A stretch of DNA of 64,000 nucleotides from Lacibacter sp. H407 (GCF_037892605.1 NZ_JBBKTU010000001.1:1736001-1800000), one strand, 5' to 3'; shown: positions 50,419-58,409, counted from the first letter of the stretch. Made by a program: numbers and translations. The notes: generated by a model not told the origin, from the sequence alone.

Positions 50419-51300
50419 ATGCAACGGAAACAATTTATAACAACAGTATTAACAGGAGCAGCAGGTATGACAGGCTTGGCAGCGTTCAATCGCTTTACAG
50501 ATGAGTTGAAAGAAGAAGATCAATTGATGCCGGTGTTGTTCATTGGTCATGGTTCGCCCATGAATGGAATTGAAGACAATGAGTTCAGCAGAAGATGGGC
50601 GAAGATGGCTACTGAAATTCCAATACCAAAAGCAGTGTTGGTTGTATCGGCGCATTGGTTTTCGAAAGGAACACATATTACTGCAATGGATTTTCCTGAA
50701 ACCATTCACGACTTTGGCGGTTTTCCGCAGGCGTTGTTCGATGTGCAGTATCCTGCACCCGGTTCGCCTGAATTGGCAAAAGAAACAAAGTCGTTGATTC
50801 ATTCGGCAGATGTTGGCTTAAGTCACGACTGGGGATTGGATCATGGAACGTGGACCATCATTCGTCATATGTATCCCAAAGCAGATATTCCTGTGCTGCA
50901 GTTAAGTATTGATTATACCAAAGGTCCGCAATACCATTATGATCTCGCAAAAGAGTTGTACAGTTTACGTAAGAAAGGTGTGTTGATCATTGGCAGTGGC
51001 AACATGGTACATAATTTACGTATGGTGGCGTGGGATAAATTAGATGCTCCTGCATATGGTTATGATTGGGCTTTGCACATGAACAATAAGTTCAAAGAAT
51101 TGATTGGAAATAAAACACACGATAAGCTGATCAATTATTCATTGCTTGGAAAAGAAGCACAGCTTTCAATTCCAACCCCTGAACATTATCTGCCCTTGTT
51201 GTACACATTGGGGTTACAAAACAGTAAAGAAGATGTATCATTTTTTAATGACAAAGCCGTTGGCGGCTCGTTAACGATGACATCGGTTAAAATAGGTTGA
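50419..51300 (+). CDS. ygiD: 4,5-DOPA dioxygenase-like extradiol enzyme (YgiD type)
   Basis: The 293-residue class III extradiol dioxygenase homologue has MPVLFIGHGSPMNG with the zinc/iron His (about residue 46), VVSAHWFSKGTH, and LDHGTWTIIRHMYP. It ends LLYTLGLQNSKEDVSFF. YgiD homologues open the catechol ring of DOPA in vitro. The N-terminal ~35 residues (KQFITTVLTGAAGMTGLAAFN) are extra and look like an export or anchor signal, unusual for this cytosolic family. It is the last gene of the redox cluster; a terminator follows. Confidence 0.88.
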   Translation: MQRKQFITTVLTGAAGMTGLAAFNRFTDELKEEDQLMPVLFIGHGSPMNGIEDNEFSRRWAKMATEIPIPKAVLVVSAHWFSKGTHITAMDFPETIHDFGGFPQALFDVQYPAPGSPELAKETKSLIHSADVGLSHDWGLDHGTWTIIRHMYPKADIPVLQLSIDYTKGPQYHYDLAKELYSLRKKGVLIIGSGNMVHNLRMVAWDKLDAPAYGYDWALHMNNKFKELIGNKTHDKLINYSLLGKEAQLSIPTPEHYLPLLYTLGLQNSKEDVSFFNDKAVGGSLTMTSVKIG

Positions 51301-51320
51301 TGATGATGAGGTTGAATGAA

Positions 51321-51352
51321 AAAGAGTCGCAGCAATGCGACTCTTTGTTTTT
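51321..51352 (+). terminator. terminator of the redox cluster
   Basis: AAAGAGTCGC (51321-51330) / GCGACTCTTT (51337-51346) is a perfect 10-bp stem followed by GTTTTT. It lies between convergent units. Confidence 0.85.
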
Positions 51353-51353
51353 G

Positions 51354-51425
51354 TAGCCTCGACAGGAATCGAACCTGTATCTGGGGCTTCGGAGGCCCTT
51401 ATACTATCCATTGTACTACGAGGCC
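51354..51425 (-). tRNA. tRNA-Arg(CCG)
   Basis: The minus strand folds as a tRNA: 7-bp acceptor GGCCTCG / CGAGGCT (with G1-U72), T8-A9, a D-arm, the anticodon stem GGGC / GCCC enclosing CTCCGAA with anticodon CCG, and the T-arm ACAGG-TTCGATT-CCTGT. The discriminator is A. CCA is not encoded, as is usual in this phylum. Confidence 0.93.
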
Positions 51426-51478
51426 GGGATATTTAAAAATGAATGAATTTGACAATGACAGTTCTATTCATTTTTAAA

Positions 51479-52063
51479 TTATTTGATCAATCCACCTGCA
51501 TTACCAGCAAATATTTTTACGGCAATGGCCAGCAATATTACGCCGAAAAATTTTCGCACAGCAAGTAAACCTGCAGGACCTAGCAATTTCTCGATCCACT
51601 TTAAAGATTTGAGGACAAAGAATACCAACACCAGGTTCAAAAGTATTGCTACAAGAATCACTAAATCAGAATAGTTGGCACCCAGCGACATAATGGTAGT
51701 AAGCGTTCCGCTTCCGGCAATAATAGGGAAGGCGATCGGTACCACTGTTCCGCTCTTTGCATTTTTATCACTTTTGAAAAACTCATGCCCCAATACCATT
51801 TCCAAGCCCAACACAAAGATCACAATTGAACCGGCCACAGCAAACGAACGACGATCGACACCCAGCATCTGCAAAAACGATTCGCCTACAAATAAAAACA
51901 GGATCATCAATGCACCGGAGATGAGTGTGGCTTTGAATTCCCGGATAGCACCCATCTTATCCTTCATGGCAATCAGCAGAGGAATAGACCCGATGATATC
52001 AATAACGGCAAATAAAGTAAACGAAACAGTAAGCAGCTGGCTGAGGCTGAAGTCGAAGTTCAT
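51479..52063 (-). CDS. MarC-family membrane protein
   Basis: The 194-residue protein has six membrane segments. The MarC signature is visible at the start (FTLFAVIDIIGSIPLLIAM) and centre (VPIAFPIIAGSGTLTTIMSLGANYS), with PAGLLAVRKFFGVILLAIAVKIF at the end. The family function is uncertain despite the historical name. I start at 52063 (NFDFSLSQLLTVSF); the open frame to 52114 adds 17 basic residues in front of the first helix. It is a single gene after the tRNA. Confidence 0.88.
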   Translation of the reverse strand: MNFDFSLSQLLTVSFTLFAVIDIIGSIPLLIAMKDKMGAIREFKATLISGALMILFLFVGESFLQMLGVDRRSFAVAGSIVIFVLGLEMVLGHEFFKSDKNAKSGTVVPIAFPIIAGSGTLTTIMSLGANYSDLVILVAILLNLVLVFFVLKSLKWIEKLLGPAGLLAVRKFFGVILLAIAVKIFAGNAGGLIK

Positions 52064-52170
52064 AGCGATTGTTTCGGCAAAGATAACTTTTCTTTTAAGC
52101 CTGCATTTATGCAACGATTAGGCTGGTGAGTCACCTGTTTTCTTCAAGGTTAACTCATCGGCAAAAGGGA

Positions 52171-52773
52171 TTACTTAAAGCTTGGTTTATGTTGCTCCGA
52201 TGTGCTTTGTACATTATGTAATACGTCATGTTCAAACCGATCATCTTGCAAGTATAATTTTACAACACAACCATATTGCAGTTTAAATACATTGAATGAA
52301 TCGATCAATGCAGTATTGGTAAGATGAGAAAGAATGCTCCGTAGCACACCACCATGCGAAACGATGGCAGCACTTTCTTTTTTCTCCGCAATGTTTTGAA
52401 AAATGGTTGTGGTGCGTGCAAACAGATCGAGATAGCTTTCGCCGCCGGGTATCCGCACATTCACAAAATCATTCATCCAAGGCATTACAATTTCTTGAGG
52501 AATATCATCCCACTTGCGAAGCTCCCATTCGCCACAGTTGATCTCTTTCAAATCGTCGTGAAAAAAAATGTTGTGTGAAGGAAATAAATGTTGTGCCAAT
52601 TTACTGCAACGTTGTAACGGACTTGCATAAACCGATTTTATACTTGCAGGTAAACATTGTTTAATCAGTGCCGCTTCATCATAAAAACTTTCTGTTACAT
52701 CAAGATCAGCCTGGCCGTAACAGGTCCCTTTTTCAACAGCAGGTGTTGTATGTCGGATGAGATATATTTCCAT
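52171..52773 (-). CDS. cobC: alpha-ribazole phosphatase (CobC-like)
   Basis: The 200-residue histidine phosphatase has the catalytic LIRHTTPAVEKGTCYGQ (RHG-type His at residue 8), SPLQRC, GEWELRKWDD with the second catalytic acid, and VSHGGVLRSIL. The CYGQADLDV sequence is typical of CobC, which removes the phosphate from alpha-ribazole-5'-phosphate in B12 nucleotide-loop assembly. It is the last gene of the B12 operon, 26 bases after cobS. Confidence 0.88.
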   Translation of the reverse strand: MEIYLIRHTTPAVEKGTCYGQADLDVTESFYDEAALIKQCLPASIKSVYASPLQRCSKLAQHLFPSHNIFFHDDLKEINCGEWELRKWDDIPQEIVMPWMNDFVNVRIPGGESYLDLFARTTTIFQNIAEKKESAAIVSHGGVLRSILSHLTNTALIDSFNVFKLQYGCVVKLYLQDDRFEHDVLHNVQSTSEQHKPSFK

Positions 52774-52799
52774 GTACGATTCAGACTTGATTAAAACGT

Positions 52800-53573
52800 T
52801 TATAAAAAGTTATATTCTATTTTCCAAAATACCAACAGGTTCAGGTAGAACAAAACTTCGGCTACCTGTTGGGTAGCGCCTAAGCAATCGCCCGTGTAGC
52901 CACCGATCCATTTATGAAAATACCGACGTAAAAAGAATGTACCGAGCAATGGGAGAATGAGCACATATAAAATTTCAATACGTTGAAAAAGCAATAGTGG
53001 TGCTAATCCAAATACCACTGCCGGAATAATTTCTTTTGCAGTGATCGATTTAGCCAGTGGCTTTGCTTTTGCATCATCATTCTCCCGTACGTATTTGCTC
53101 GTTGCAACAATAAGTACTGCACACAAACGGGAAAAGCTATGTGCTGCCAATAACACGATCCACATCAGGCTGAATGGAATAGAACTCAATGATGTATATT
53201 TCAACAACAGGATCAGGATCATGCCAATGGCACCGTATGCGCCAACCCTGCTGTCTTTCATAATGTCGAGGATCTTTTGTTTGGTCCATCCTCCACCAAA
53301 CGCATCACATACATCTGCAAATCCATCTTCATGAAACGCACCAGTGGTCAAAACCCCTGCTATCATTGATAATAAAATGGCAACAGGAGTACCTACATAA
53401 AAATCTGTGCCGATGAACACCAGAGCACAAATGCCGCCAACGATCCAACCCATGAGTGGAAAGTAACGTGTGGCTTTGTTGAGATATTCCGGATCATGTG
53501 TTACCCATTTCGGGCAAGGGATCCTTGTATAAAACATCAATGCTGTAAAAAATATTTCAATCTGCTTCCTCAA
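52800..53573 (-). CDS. cobS: cobalamin synthase (adenosylcobinamide-GDP ribazoletransferase)
   Basis: The 257-residue membrane enzyme joins AdoCbi-GDP and alpha-ribazole. The family start FFTALMFYTRIPCP is followed by GVLTTGAFHEDGFADVCDAFGGG (metal-binding acidic motif), the DSRVGAYGAIGM motif and GGYTGDCLGATQQVAEVLFYL near the end. It starts with TTG at 53573; this codon overlaps the stop of the upstream gene (TTGA), so translation is coupled. No better ATG exists. Six or more hydrophobic segments are present. Confidence 0.92.
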   Translation of the reverse strand: MRKQIEIFFTALMFYTRIPCPKWVTHDPEYLNKATRYFPLMGWIVGGICALVFIGTDFYVGTPVAILLSMIAGVLTTGAFHEDGFADVCDAFGGGWTKQKILDIMKDSRVGAYGAIGMILILLLKYTSLSSIPFSLMWIVLLAAHSFSRLCAVLIVATSKYVRENDDAKAKPLAKSITAKEIIPAVVFGLAPLLLFQRIEILYVLILPLLGTFFLRRYFHKWIGGYTGDCLGATQQVAEVLFYLNLLVFWKIEYNFL

Positions 53574-53860
53574 AACTTATTGATTTTGCTGTTGAAAATA
53601 TTATCTGCTGTTTTCTTACTGTGGAAACGGGTATTGATGATGAGTTCATCAGCGCCTGCTTCTTCAGCTGTAGTTTTTAATTGTGCAATGAGTTGAAGGA
53701 TCTGTTCCGTGGTTCCATTCACCACTGTTTCAAATGGAGTAACAGTATATTCCATACCCGATTGCTGAATAACAGCAATGGCCTTGTCAACAATACTGTA
53801 GGTTGGATCAACGATATTGACCGGTACAACCTGAATACCGGCATTCATTATTTTTTCCAT
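53570..53860 (-). CDS. thiamine-binding-fold protein (MTH1187/DUF77) inside the B12 operon
   Basis: The 96-residue protein matches the MTH1187/YkoF-like thiamine-binding family: AGIQVVPVNI, the IVDKAIAVIQQSGMEYTVTPFETVVNG block and AEEAGADELIINTRFHSKK. These ferredoxin-like oligomers bind thiamine-type ligands in the few studied cases. It lies between cobT (2 bases before) and cobS (4-base overlap). Its place among nucleotide-loop genes suggests it might bind a B12 precursor such as dimethylbenzimidazole (inference). Confidence 0.85.
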   Translation of the reverse strand: MEKIMNAGIQVVPVNIVDPTYSIVDKAIAVIQQSGMEYTVTPFETVVNGTTEQILQLIAQLKTTAEEAGADELIINTRFHSKKTADNIFNSKINKF

Positions 53861-53862
53861 AC

Positions 53863-54882
53863 TTATTCTTTACCGGATACACCGGCGCTTTCAAAACTAG
53901 CCATTTCATTTAAAAACTGAACAGCGCTTTGTAATAAAGGGATCGCTAATGCTGCCCCTGTTCCTTCTCCCAGTCGCATACCCAATTGTAAGATTGGTTT
54001 TGCATTGAGATGTTCCAGCATTTTACGATGTCCGTTCTCATCAGAGCAATGTGCAAATACACAATGATCGGTAATTGTTTGATCGTATTGTTTTGCTACC
54101 AGTAAAGCAGCGGTTGCAATAAAACCATCCACAACAATGACCATGTTCAGTTCAGCTGCTTTGTGATAAGCGCCCACCATCATTGCAATTTCAAATCCAC
54201 CGATACGACAAAGCAATTGATGCGGCGTAATGTCATAGCGATTCAATTCATGTAAACGACTGACATCTTCTAATGTAACAAGTTTGCGTTGGAGTTGTTC
54301 ATCAGTAGAACCCGTTCCTCTTCCCACACATTCACTCAATGGAAGATTTAGTATGTGATGCATGATAAGTGATGCAGAGGAAGTATTACCAATGCCCATT
54401 TCACCAAAGCCGATTGTATTACAACCATCATCAAATAAATCTTGTACAATACTGCGACCTTTTTCAATCGCCGCATTTACTTCATCAATACTCATTGCAT
54501 TGAATTCACTGTAATCGGCTGTACTATGATTGATCTTTGCATGCACAATTGGTAACGAAGCATCAAAATCAACATTCACACCTGCATCAACCACTGTTAA
54601 ACCAATGTTGTGTTGTTTGGTGAATACATTAATAGCTGCACCGCCATTTACAAAATTCAAAACCATTTGTGCGGTTACTGCCTGCGGATAAGGATTTACT
54701 TTTCCTGTGGCAGCAATACCATGATCGCCTGCAAACACAACAATATGCGGTTTGCTGATAGCAGGTGATAAACTGTTTTGAATTACACCGATCTTCAATG
54801 CCAGTTCCTCCAGCATACCTAACGCACCAAGTGGCTTGGTTTTATTGTTGATCTTGTGTTGCAGTTGTTCTTTGAGTGTCAT
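53863..54882 (-). CDS. cobT: nicotinate-nucleotide-dimethylbenzimidazole phosphoribosyltransferase
   Basis: The 339-residue enzyme makes alpha-ribazole-phosphate from NaMN and a lower-ligand base. Family motifs: KPLGALGMLEELALKIG at the start, VVFAGDHGI, VTAQMVLNFVNGGAAINVF, GFGEMGIGNTSSAS, and CVGRGTGSTDEQLQRK, with the catalytic Glu in the final RLGEGTGAALAI. Length is normal. It overlaps the upstream PP-loop gene by 4 bases (ATGA). Confidence 0.95.
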   Translation of the reverse strand: MTLKEQLQHKINNKTKPLGALGMLEELALKIGVIQNSLSPAISKPHIVVFAGDHGIAATGKVNPYPQAVTAQMVLNFVNGGAAINVFTKQHNIGLTVVDAGVNVDFDASLPIVHAKINHSTADYSEFNAMSIDEVNAAIEKGRSIVQDLFDDGCNTIGFGEMGIGNTSSASLIMHHILNLPLSECVGRGTGSTDEQLQRKLVTLEDVSRLHELNRYDITPHQLLCRIGGFEIAMMVGAYHKAAELNMVIVVDGFIATAALLVAKQYDQTITDHCVFAHCSDENGHRKMLEHLNAKPILQLGMRLGEGTGAALAIPLLQSAVQFLNEMASFESAGVSGKE

Positions 54883-55604
54883 GCGTTGTTTGTTTGTAAA
54901 AGAAGGTCACAAAACCAGAAACCTTTTGTGCCCACATCTTTAATAGGAGTGGGGTGATCACTGGTTTTTATTTCTAAAGCTTTGTATGTTTTTTCACCGG
55001 TAGTAACAGGTATTGGTTGTTTAAAGACAGGGCCACTGAAACAGAAAGAATGAAACTCTCCATTCTCTCCACATGGATCAACAGTTGATGGAAGTTCGTT
55101 GATAAATTGCTGATCGATGGTTCTTCCAACCCAGCTTTCATCTAAGTAACCATCGTTGATGCAGCAAAGAACAGATTGAAAACCTTTCGCTACAAAATCA
55201 TTGATCATCCATTGTGTATCGGTTTTCCAGATAGGGAAGACACAATGCATATCGAGTTCGTTCATTTTTCTTTCACGGTAAGCACGCAGGTCTTCTAAAA
55301 ATAAATCACCATACAACACATGATTGATGCCTTCTGCTTTTGCCTGCAGCAAAATGCTTTTCATCTGTTGTTCATACTCTACATTGCTCGCTTCGTACAC
55401 ATACGCTTTCAATAGCGGAATACCGATAGATGCAGCTTGTGCTTCGATCAACTCTTCTCTTACTCCATGCATGGATAAGCGTTTGTAATTACCGTTAAAT
55501 GTGCTGAGTAAATACTTTACATCATACACGCCTTCCTGCAACACTTTATGCAATGCATAGCTGCTGTCTTTTCCTCCGCTCCAACAAAATATCGATGGGA
55601 TCAT
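54879..55604 (-). CDS. Dph6-like PP-loop ATP pyrophosphatase in the B12 operon
   Basis: The 241-residue protein begins with IFCWSGGKDSSYALHK, the PP-loop (SGGKDS) that adenylates substrates. It continues with LLSTFNGNYKRLSMHGV, YGDLFLEDLRAYRERKM and GKGFWFCD-like terminal residues typical of the diphthine-ammonia ligase (Dph6/MJ0570) group. Bacteria lack diphthamide, so the substrate must differ. Position between cobU and cobT suggests an amidation or amide-hydrolysis step on corrinoid precursors (inference). It is separated from cobU by 80 bases of degenerate TGAGT repeats. Confidence 0.85.
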   Translation of the reverse strand: MIPSIFCWSGGKDSSYALHKVLQEGVYDVKYLLSTFNGNYKRLSMHGVREELIEAQAASIGIPLLKAYVYEASNVEYEQQMKSILLQAKAEGINHVLYGDLFLEDLRAYRERKMNELDMHCVFPIWKTDTQWMINDFVAKGFQSVLCCINDGYLDESWVGRTIDQQFINELPSTVDPCGENGEFHSFCFSGPVFKQPIPVTTGEKTYKALEIKTSDHPTPIKDVGTKGFWFCDLLLQTNNA

Positions 55605-55684
55605 ATGATGAGTGGTGAATAATGAGTGATGAGTTGTAGGTGGTGAGTGCGATTGTTTTTTACTTGCTATTCACTACTTACTAC
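55605..55684. repeat. degenerate TGAGT/ACTCA-type intergenic repeat, copy A
   Basis: The 80-base gap holds short words of the type ATGAGTGGTGAATAATGAGTG on one side and ATTCACTACTTACTACTTAC on the other, an imperfect inverted repeat. Similar sequence occurs at 58344-58400 and inside the riboswitch. Confidence 0.55.
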
Positions 55685-56188
55685 TTACTTTATCTTGACA
55701 GCAATCCCGCTTACCATTAATACTGCTGTATGTGCATATGCAGCAATGTATTGGTTGGCCCATCCCTGCAGATCGGTGAACTTACGACCGATCTCTGTAT
55801 CAGCATGCACACCCATTCCAATTTCGTTACTGATGATGATAAACGTGCCGGGCTTTGTACACAACGCATCAATTTCTTTTTTCAGCAATGCAAGTGATGC
55901 TTCCACATCGTTCTTTGTATCCACAAAAAAATTGGTGAGCCACAATGTTACACAATCAATAACGCAAACACGGTTCACAATGGGTAGTGTACTTACACTG
56001 CGTTGTTCTTCCATATTCGTCCAACGTTCATCCCGATCGTTCTGATGCCGCTTCACCCGTTTCTCAAAATCATCATCCCACACTTTGGCAGTAGCTACAT
56101 ACACAGGACTGTCACTTAGTGATAAAGCCATCTCCTGTGCATACTTACTCTTACCACTTCTTGCACCACCTGTTATAAAAATGATCAT
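55685..56188 (-). CDS. cobU: adenosylcobinamide kinase/guanylyltransferase
   Basis: The 167-residue bifunctional enzyme phosphorylates AdoCbi and transfers GMP. The P-loop FITGGARSGKSKYAQ is at the N-terminus, followed by VYVATAKVWDDDFEKRVKRHQNDRDERW (with the guanylylated-His region), DCVTLWLTNFF and IISNEIGMGVHADTEIGRKF. It overlaps the upstream CWC-DUF5522 gene by 4 bases. Together with cobT, cobS and cobC it gives a nucleotide-loop assembly pathway from salvaged cobinamide. Confidence 0.95.
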   Translation of the reverse strand: MIIFITGGARSGKSKYAQEMALSLSDSPVYVATAKVWDDDFEKRVKRHQNDRDERWTNMEEQRSVSTLPIVNRVCVIDCVTLWLTNFFVDTKNDVEASLALLKKEIDALCTKPGTFIIISNEIGMGVHADTEIGRKFTDLQGWANQYIAAYAHTAVLMVSGIAVKIK

Positions 56189-56565
56189 GCTGTTTGTTTT
56201 TTAAAGCCGTACGGACAATACCTGCATCCGCTCCTGCAACAATATCCCCTGCGTAAATGATGCCACGCAGTGAACACAAAGTTTGTATTCTCCATATAGT
56301 AGTCAATCCCTTCTATTAATTGTTTTGCAGGTGCAAGATCTTTCGCTATGTTATGATTCAATGCTTTTTCAACCGTCATCTCAGCAACATACACATCGAT
56401 TTTTTCTTTGGTTGCGTTGTGCAGACATTCCGGGCACATGCAATTGACGACAGGGTCAGGAGTAAATAGCGGAGGATATTGATTGCACCAGCAACTGTTG
56501 CCGTTATCTTCTGTACTGCATCCGAAAGCAATACCACATCTGCTGCAATTCTTTTCTTTCGCCAT
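56185..56565 (-). CDS. Cys-rich CWC domain fused to DUF5522
   Basis: The 126-residue protein has an N-terminal CWC-type domain (NCSRCGIAFGCS, SCWCNQYP, CMCPECL, residues 6-50) with paired Cys ligands for metal. A C-terminal DUF5522 module (HHLRRGYCCRSGCRYCPYGF, about 102-121) has a second Cys cluster. I recall DUF5522 as a short conserved domain of unknown function shared with eukaryotes. A zinc- or iron-binding role fits. It sits 1 base after the paralogous CWC gene and overlaps cobU by 4 bases, so it belongs to the B12 operon. Confidence 0.8.
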   Translation of the reverse strand: MAKEKNCSRCGIAFGCSTEDNGNSCWCNQYPPLFTPDPVVNCMCPECLHNATKEKIDVYVAEMTVEKALNHNIAKDLAPAKQLIEGIDYYMENTNFVFTAWHHLRRGYCCRSGCRYCPYGFKKQTA

Positions 56566-56566
56566 A

Positions 56567-56791
56567 TCAACGATTGCTGTATAGATCTTTCTGTTCTACA
56601 AATAATGTGTATCTGCTCTTCAATTGCTGCAGACAGTTGCGGCATAAACAATCGGCAAATTGTTTTGTGATGAATGCTTCTTCTTCCACGCTCAACTCAA
56701 TACCGTAGCATTGGCAATTGGTAACATCGCCCACTTTACATTCAAAACCTTGACCACAACGTGGACAGTTTTTTTGTTCATGCTTACACAT
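56567..56791 (-). CDS. small Cys-rich CWC-family protein
   Basis: The 74-residue protein has four Cys pairs: KNCPRCGQGFEC, TNCQCYG, and DCLCRNCLQQL, the pattern of the Cys-rich CWC family. It is paralogous to the first half of the next gene. It overlaps the BtuF-like gene by 8 bases and is followed by the CWC-DUF5522 gene after 1 base. Function unknown; metal binding is likely. It is cytosolic, with no signal peptide. Confidence 0.82.
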   Translation of the reverse strand: MCKHEQKNCPRCGQGFECKVGDVTNCQCYGIELSVEEEAFITKQFADCLCRNCLQQLKSRYTLFVEQKDLYSNR

Positions 56792-57722
56792 GCTCTAACC
56801 TGGTTGAGAAGTGAAAGTATTTTGTTTGCAGGTGCTTGGGTACACGAAACAAGGAAGGATGAAATAACGCCGCTAATAATTCAATACCATCAACTAATGT
56901 TGAAGCAGATGGTTGTGTAAACAGATCGTAATCACAAATGAACACGGCGTTATTCTTTACAGCTTCCAGTTGTTGCCATTCTGGTTTATCAGTTAAGAGA
57001 TGCAGTTCTTCTCTGCTGCGATCCACATGGAAACCACAAGGAGCGATCACTAATATCTCCGGATTATACTTTACAATTTTTTCCCAGCTGGTAACGATGC
57101 TGTCGCCACCGGGATTACTTAACATATCAATACCGCCTGCCTGTGCCACTTGGAAAGGGATCCAATGGCCGCAATTATAAACCGGTGCGATCCATTCCAT
57201 CAGCAACACACGTTTCATCGGCATTTGATGGCGACGGAGTTTTTCAAGAATATGCGTTGTTCTTTTTTGCAAACCTGCGAGATAATGATAGGCTGCCGAT
57301 TCATGGCCCAACGCTGTAGCAATAGTTACGGCCGTATAATACACATCGTCGAGTGTTTGCGGCGTCAGCGTGATAAGCGTAGGTTGTTTTTCAAGGTTCG
57401 CAACGGCTGCCGCTGTGCAGGCGGTATCGATCTGGCATACTTCACATACATCCTGTGTAAAGATCACATCGGGTTGTATGTTTTGTAATACATCTTCATC
57501 CACATAATATAAACTCTTGCCTTGCGCTTTGCTGGCAGAAAATATTTTATCGATCTCTTCACTGCTGTAATTTTTTCCTTCCATTACACAACGAACAACT
57601 TTTTGTTTTTCGCTTAATGCTGTAGCAGAACATTCAAACGTAACGCCATGGAGCAGATGTTGCAAACCCATGTCGTAGATCATTTGCGTAGCGGCTGGTA
57701 AAAAGGAGCATGCTTTCATCAT
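56784..57722 (-). CDS. BtuF-like cobalamin/corrinoid-binding protein
   Basis: The 312-residue protein matches the periplasmic-binding-protein fold of the BtuF/FecB type: SFLPAATQMIYDMGLQHLLHGVTFEC, KSLYYVDEDVLQNIQPDVIFTQ, VLLMEWIAPVYNCGHWIPFQVAQAGG and WEKIVKYNPEILVIAPCG. The N-terminus (MMKACSFLPAATQ) has no clear signal peptide, so it may be cytosolic or use an atypical route; that is odd for a transport binding protein. No BtuCD permease/ATPase is next to it. It lies between DUF6580 and the CWC gene in the B12 operon. Confidence 0.85.
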   Translation of the reverse strand: MMKACSFLPAATQMIYDMGLQHLLHGVTFECSATALSEKQKVVRCVMEGKNYSSEEIDKIFSASKAQGKSLYYVDEDVLQNIQPDVIFTQDVCEVCQIDTACTAAAVANLEKQPTLITLTPQTLDDVYYTAVTIATALGHESAAYHYLAGLQKRTTHILEKLRRHQMPMKRVLLMEWIAPVYNCGHWIPFQVAQAGGIDMLSNPGGDSIVTSWEKIVKYNPEILVIAPCGFHVDRSREELHLLTDKPEWQQLEAVKNNAVFICDYDLFTQPSASTLVDGIELLAALFHPSLFRVPKHLQTKYFHFSTRLEHV

Positions 57723-57750
57723 GAGTTGAATAAGGTTAAATGGTTAATGG

Positions 57751-58341
57751 TTATGCTATCTGGAAGGAAGTGTTTTTAGCTTTCATCCATTCAAATGCAC
57801 CAAACATGATACCACTGTAAACCAATGTGCCGATCAGAAAGTTTTTCATGTATGGTGCACCTTGCGCATAGCATTTAATAAGACTTGCAAAACTGTGATC
57901 CATGGTTTGGCCGGTAGTAATATCAGTACATCCAAAAAAGAACACACCAAAATCAACAACCAGCCAGTAAATCAATGTTGCAGCAACGCCGGTGAACACT
58001 ACCGATTTTACTGATACTTTTTTCAGTAATAATCTTCCTAATAAAACAATCAACACAAAACCACCATACACCCAATACCAACTACCATACATAATGCCAT
58101 ACTGCCCGTCATAAACAAAAATGTTTATGATGAGATCGCTTGCAAGTAAAGTGAGTAATGGAAAACCAAATGCTTTCCAGTTTTTACTGAAATATGCTGC
58201 ACCAAATAAACCCATAGCGCCGATGGGTGTGAAATTACTCAATGGTCCAAGCTGTGCAGCATTGGGAATACGTAAGGCTGCTACTGCAACCATAATAATG
58301 GCCAGTACTGCAAAACGGGGATTGATTTTTTGTATTGACAT
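57751..58341 (-). CDS. DUF6580 membrane protein, candidate B12-related transporter
   Basis: The 196-residue protein has about five to six hydrophobic helices (FAVLAIIMVAVAALRI, LSNFTPIGAMGLFGAAYF, GFPLLTLLASDLIINIF, WVYGGFVLIVLLGRLLL, SVVFTGVAATLIYWLVVDFGVFFF, FLIGTLVYSGIMFGAFEW). The NFTPIGAMGLFG and SDLIIN motifs match DUF6580, which I recall as related to ECF-type S components. Its place between btuB and the BtuF-like gene under the cobalamin riboswitch makes a corrinoid or precursor uptake role likely (inference). Confidence 0.8.
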   Translation of the reverse strand: MSIQKINPRFAVLAIIMVAVAALRIPNAAQLGPLSNFTPIGAMGLFGAAYFSKNWKAFGFPLLTLLASDLIINIFVYDGQYGIMYGSWYWVYGGFVLIVLLGRLLLKKVSVKSVVFTGVAATLIYWLVVDFGVFFFGCTDITTGQTMDHSFASLIKCYAQGAPYMKNFLIGTLVYSGIMFGAFEWMKAKNTSFQIA

Positions 58342-58343
58342 TT

Positions 58344-58400
58344 GTAATGATTGATGAATGATGAGTAATGAGTGGGTTCAACTGATCACTCATTACTCAT
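58344..58400. repeat. TGAGT/ACTCA intergenic repeat, copy B (perfect 15-bp inverted repeat)
   Basis: GATGAGTAATGAGTG and CACTCATTACTCATC flank a 14-base spacer, all between btuB and DUF6580. The stem could stop or pause transcription or protect the mRNA end. It is a cleaner version of copies at 55605 and 60530. Confidence 0.65.
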
Positions 58401-58409
58401 CACTGATTA

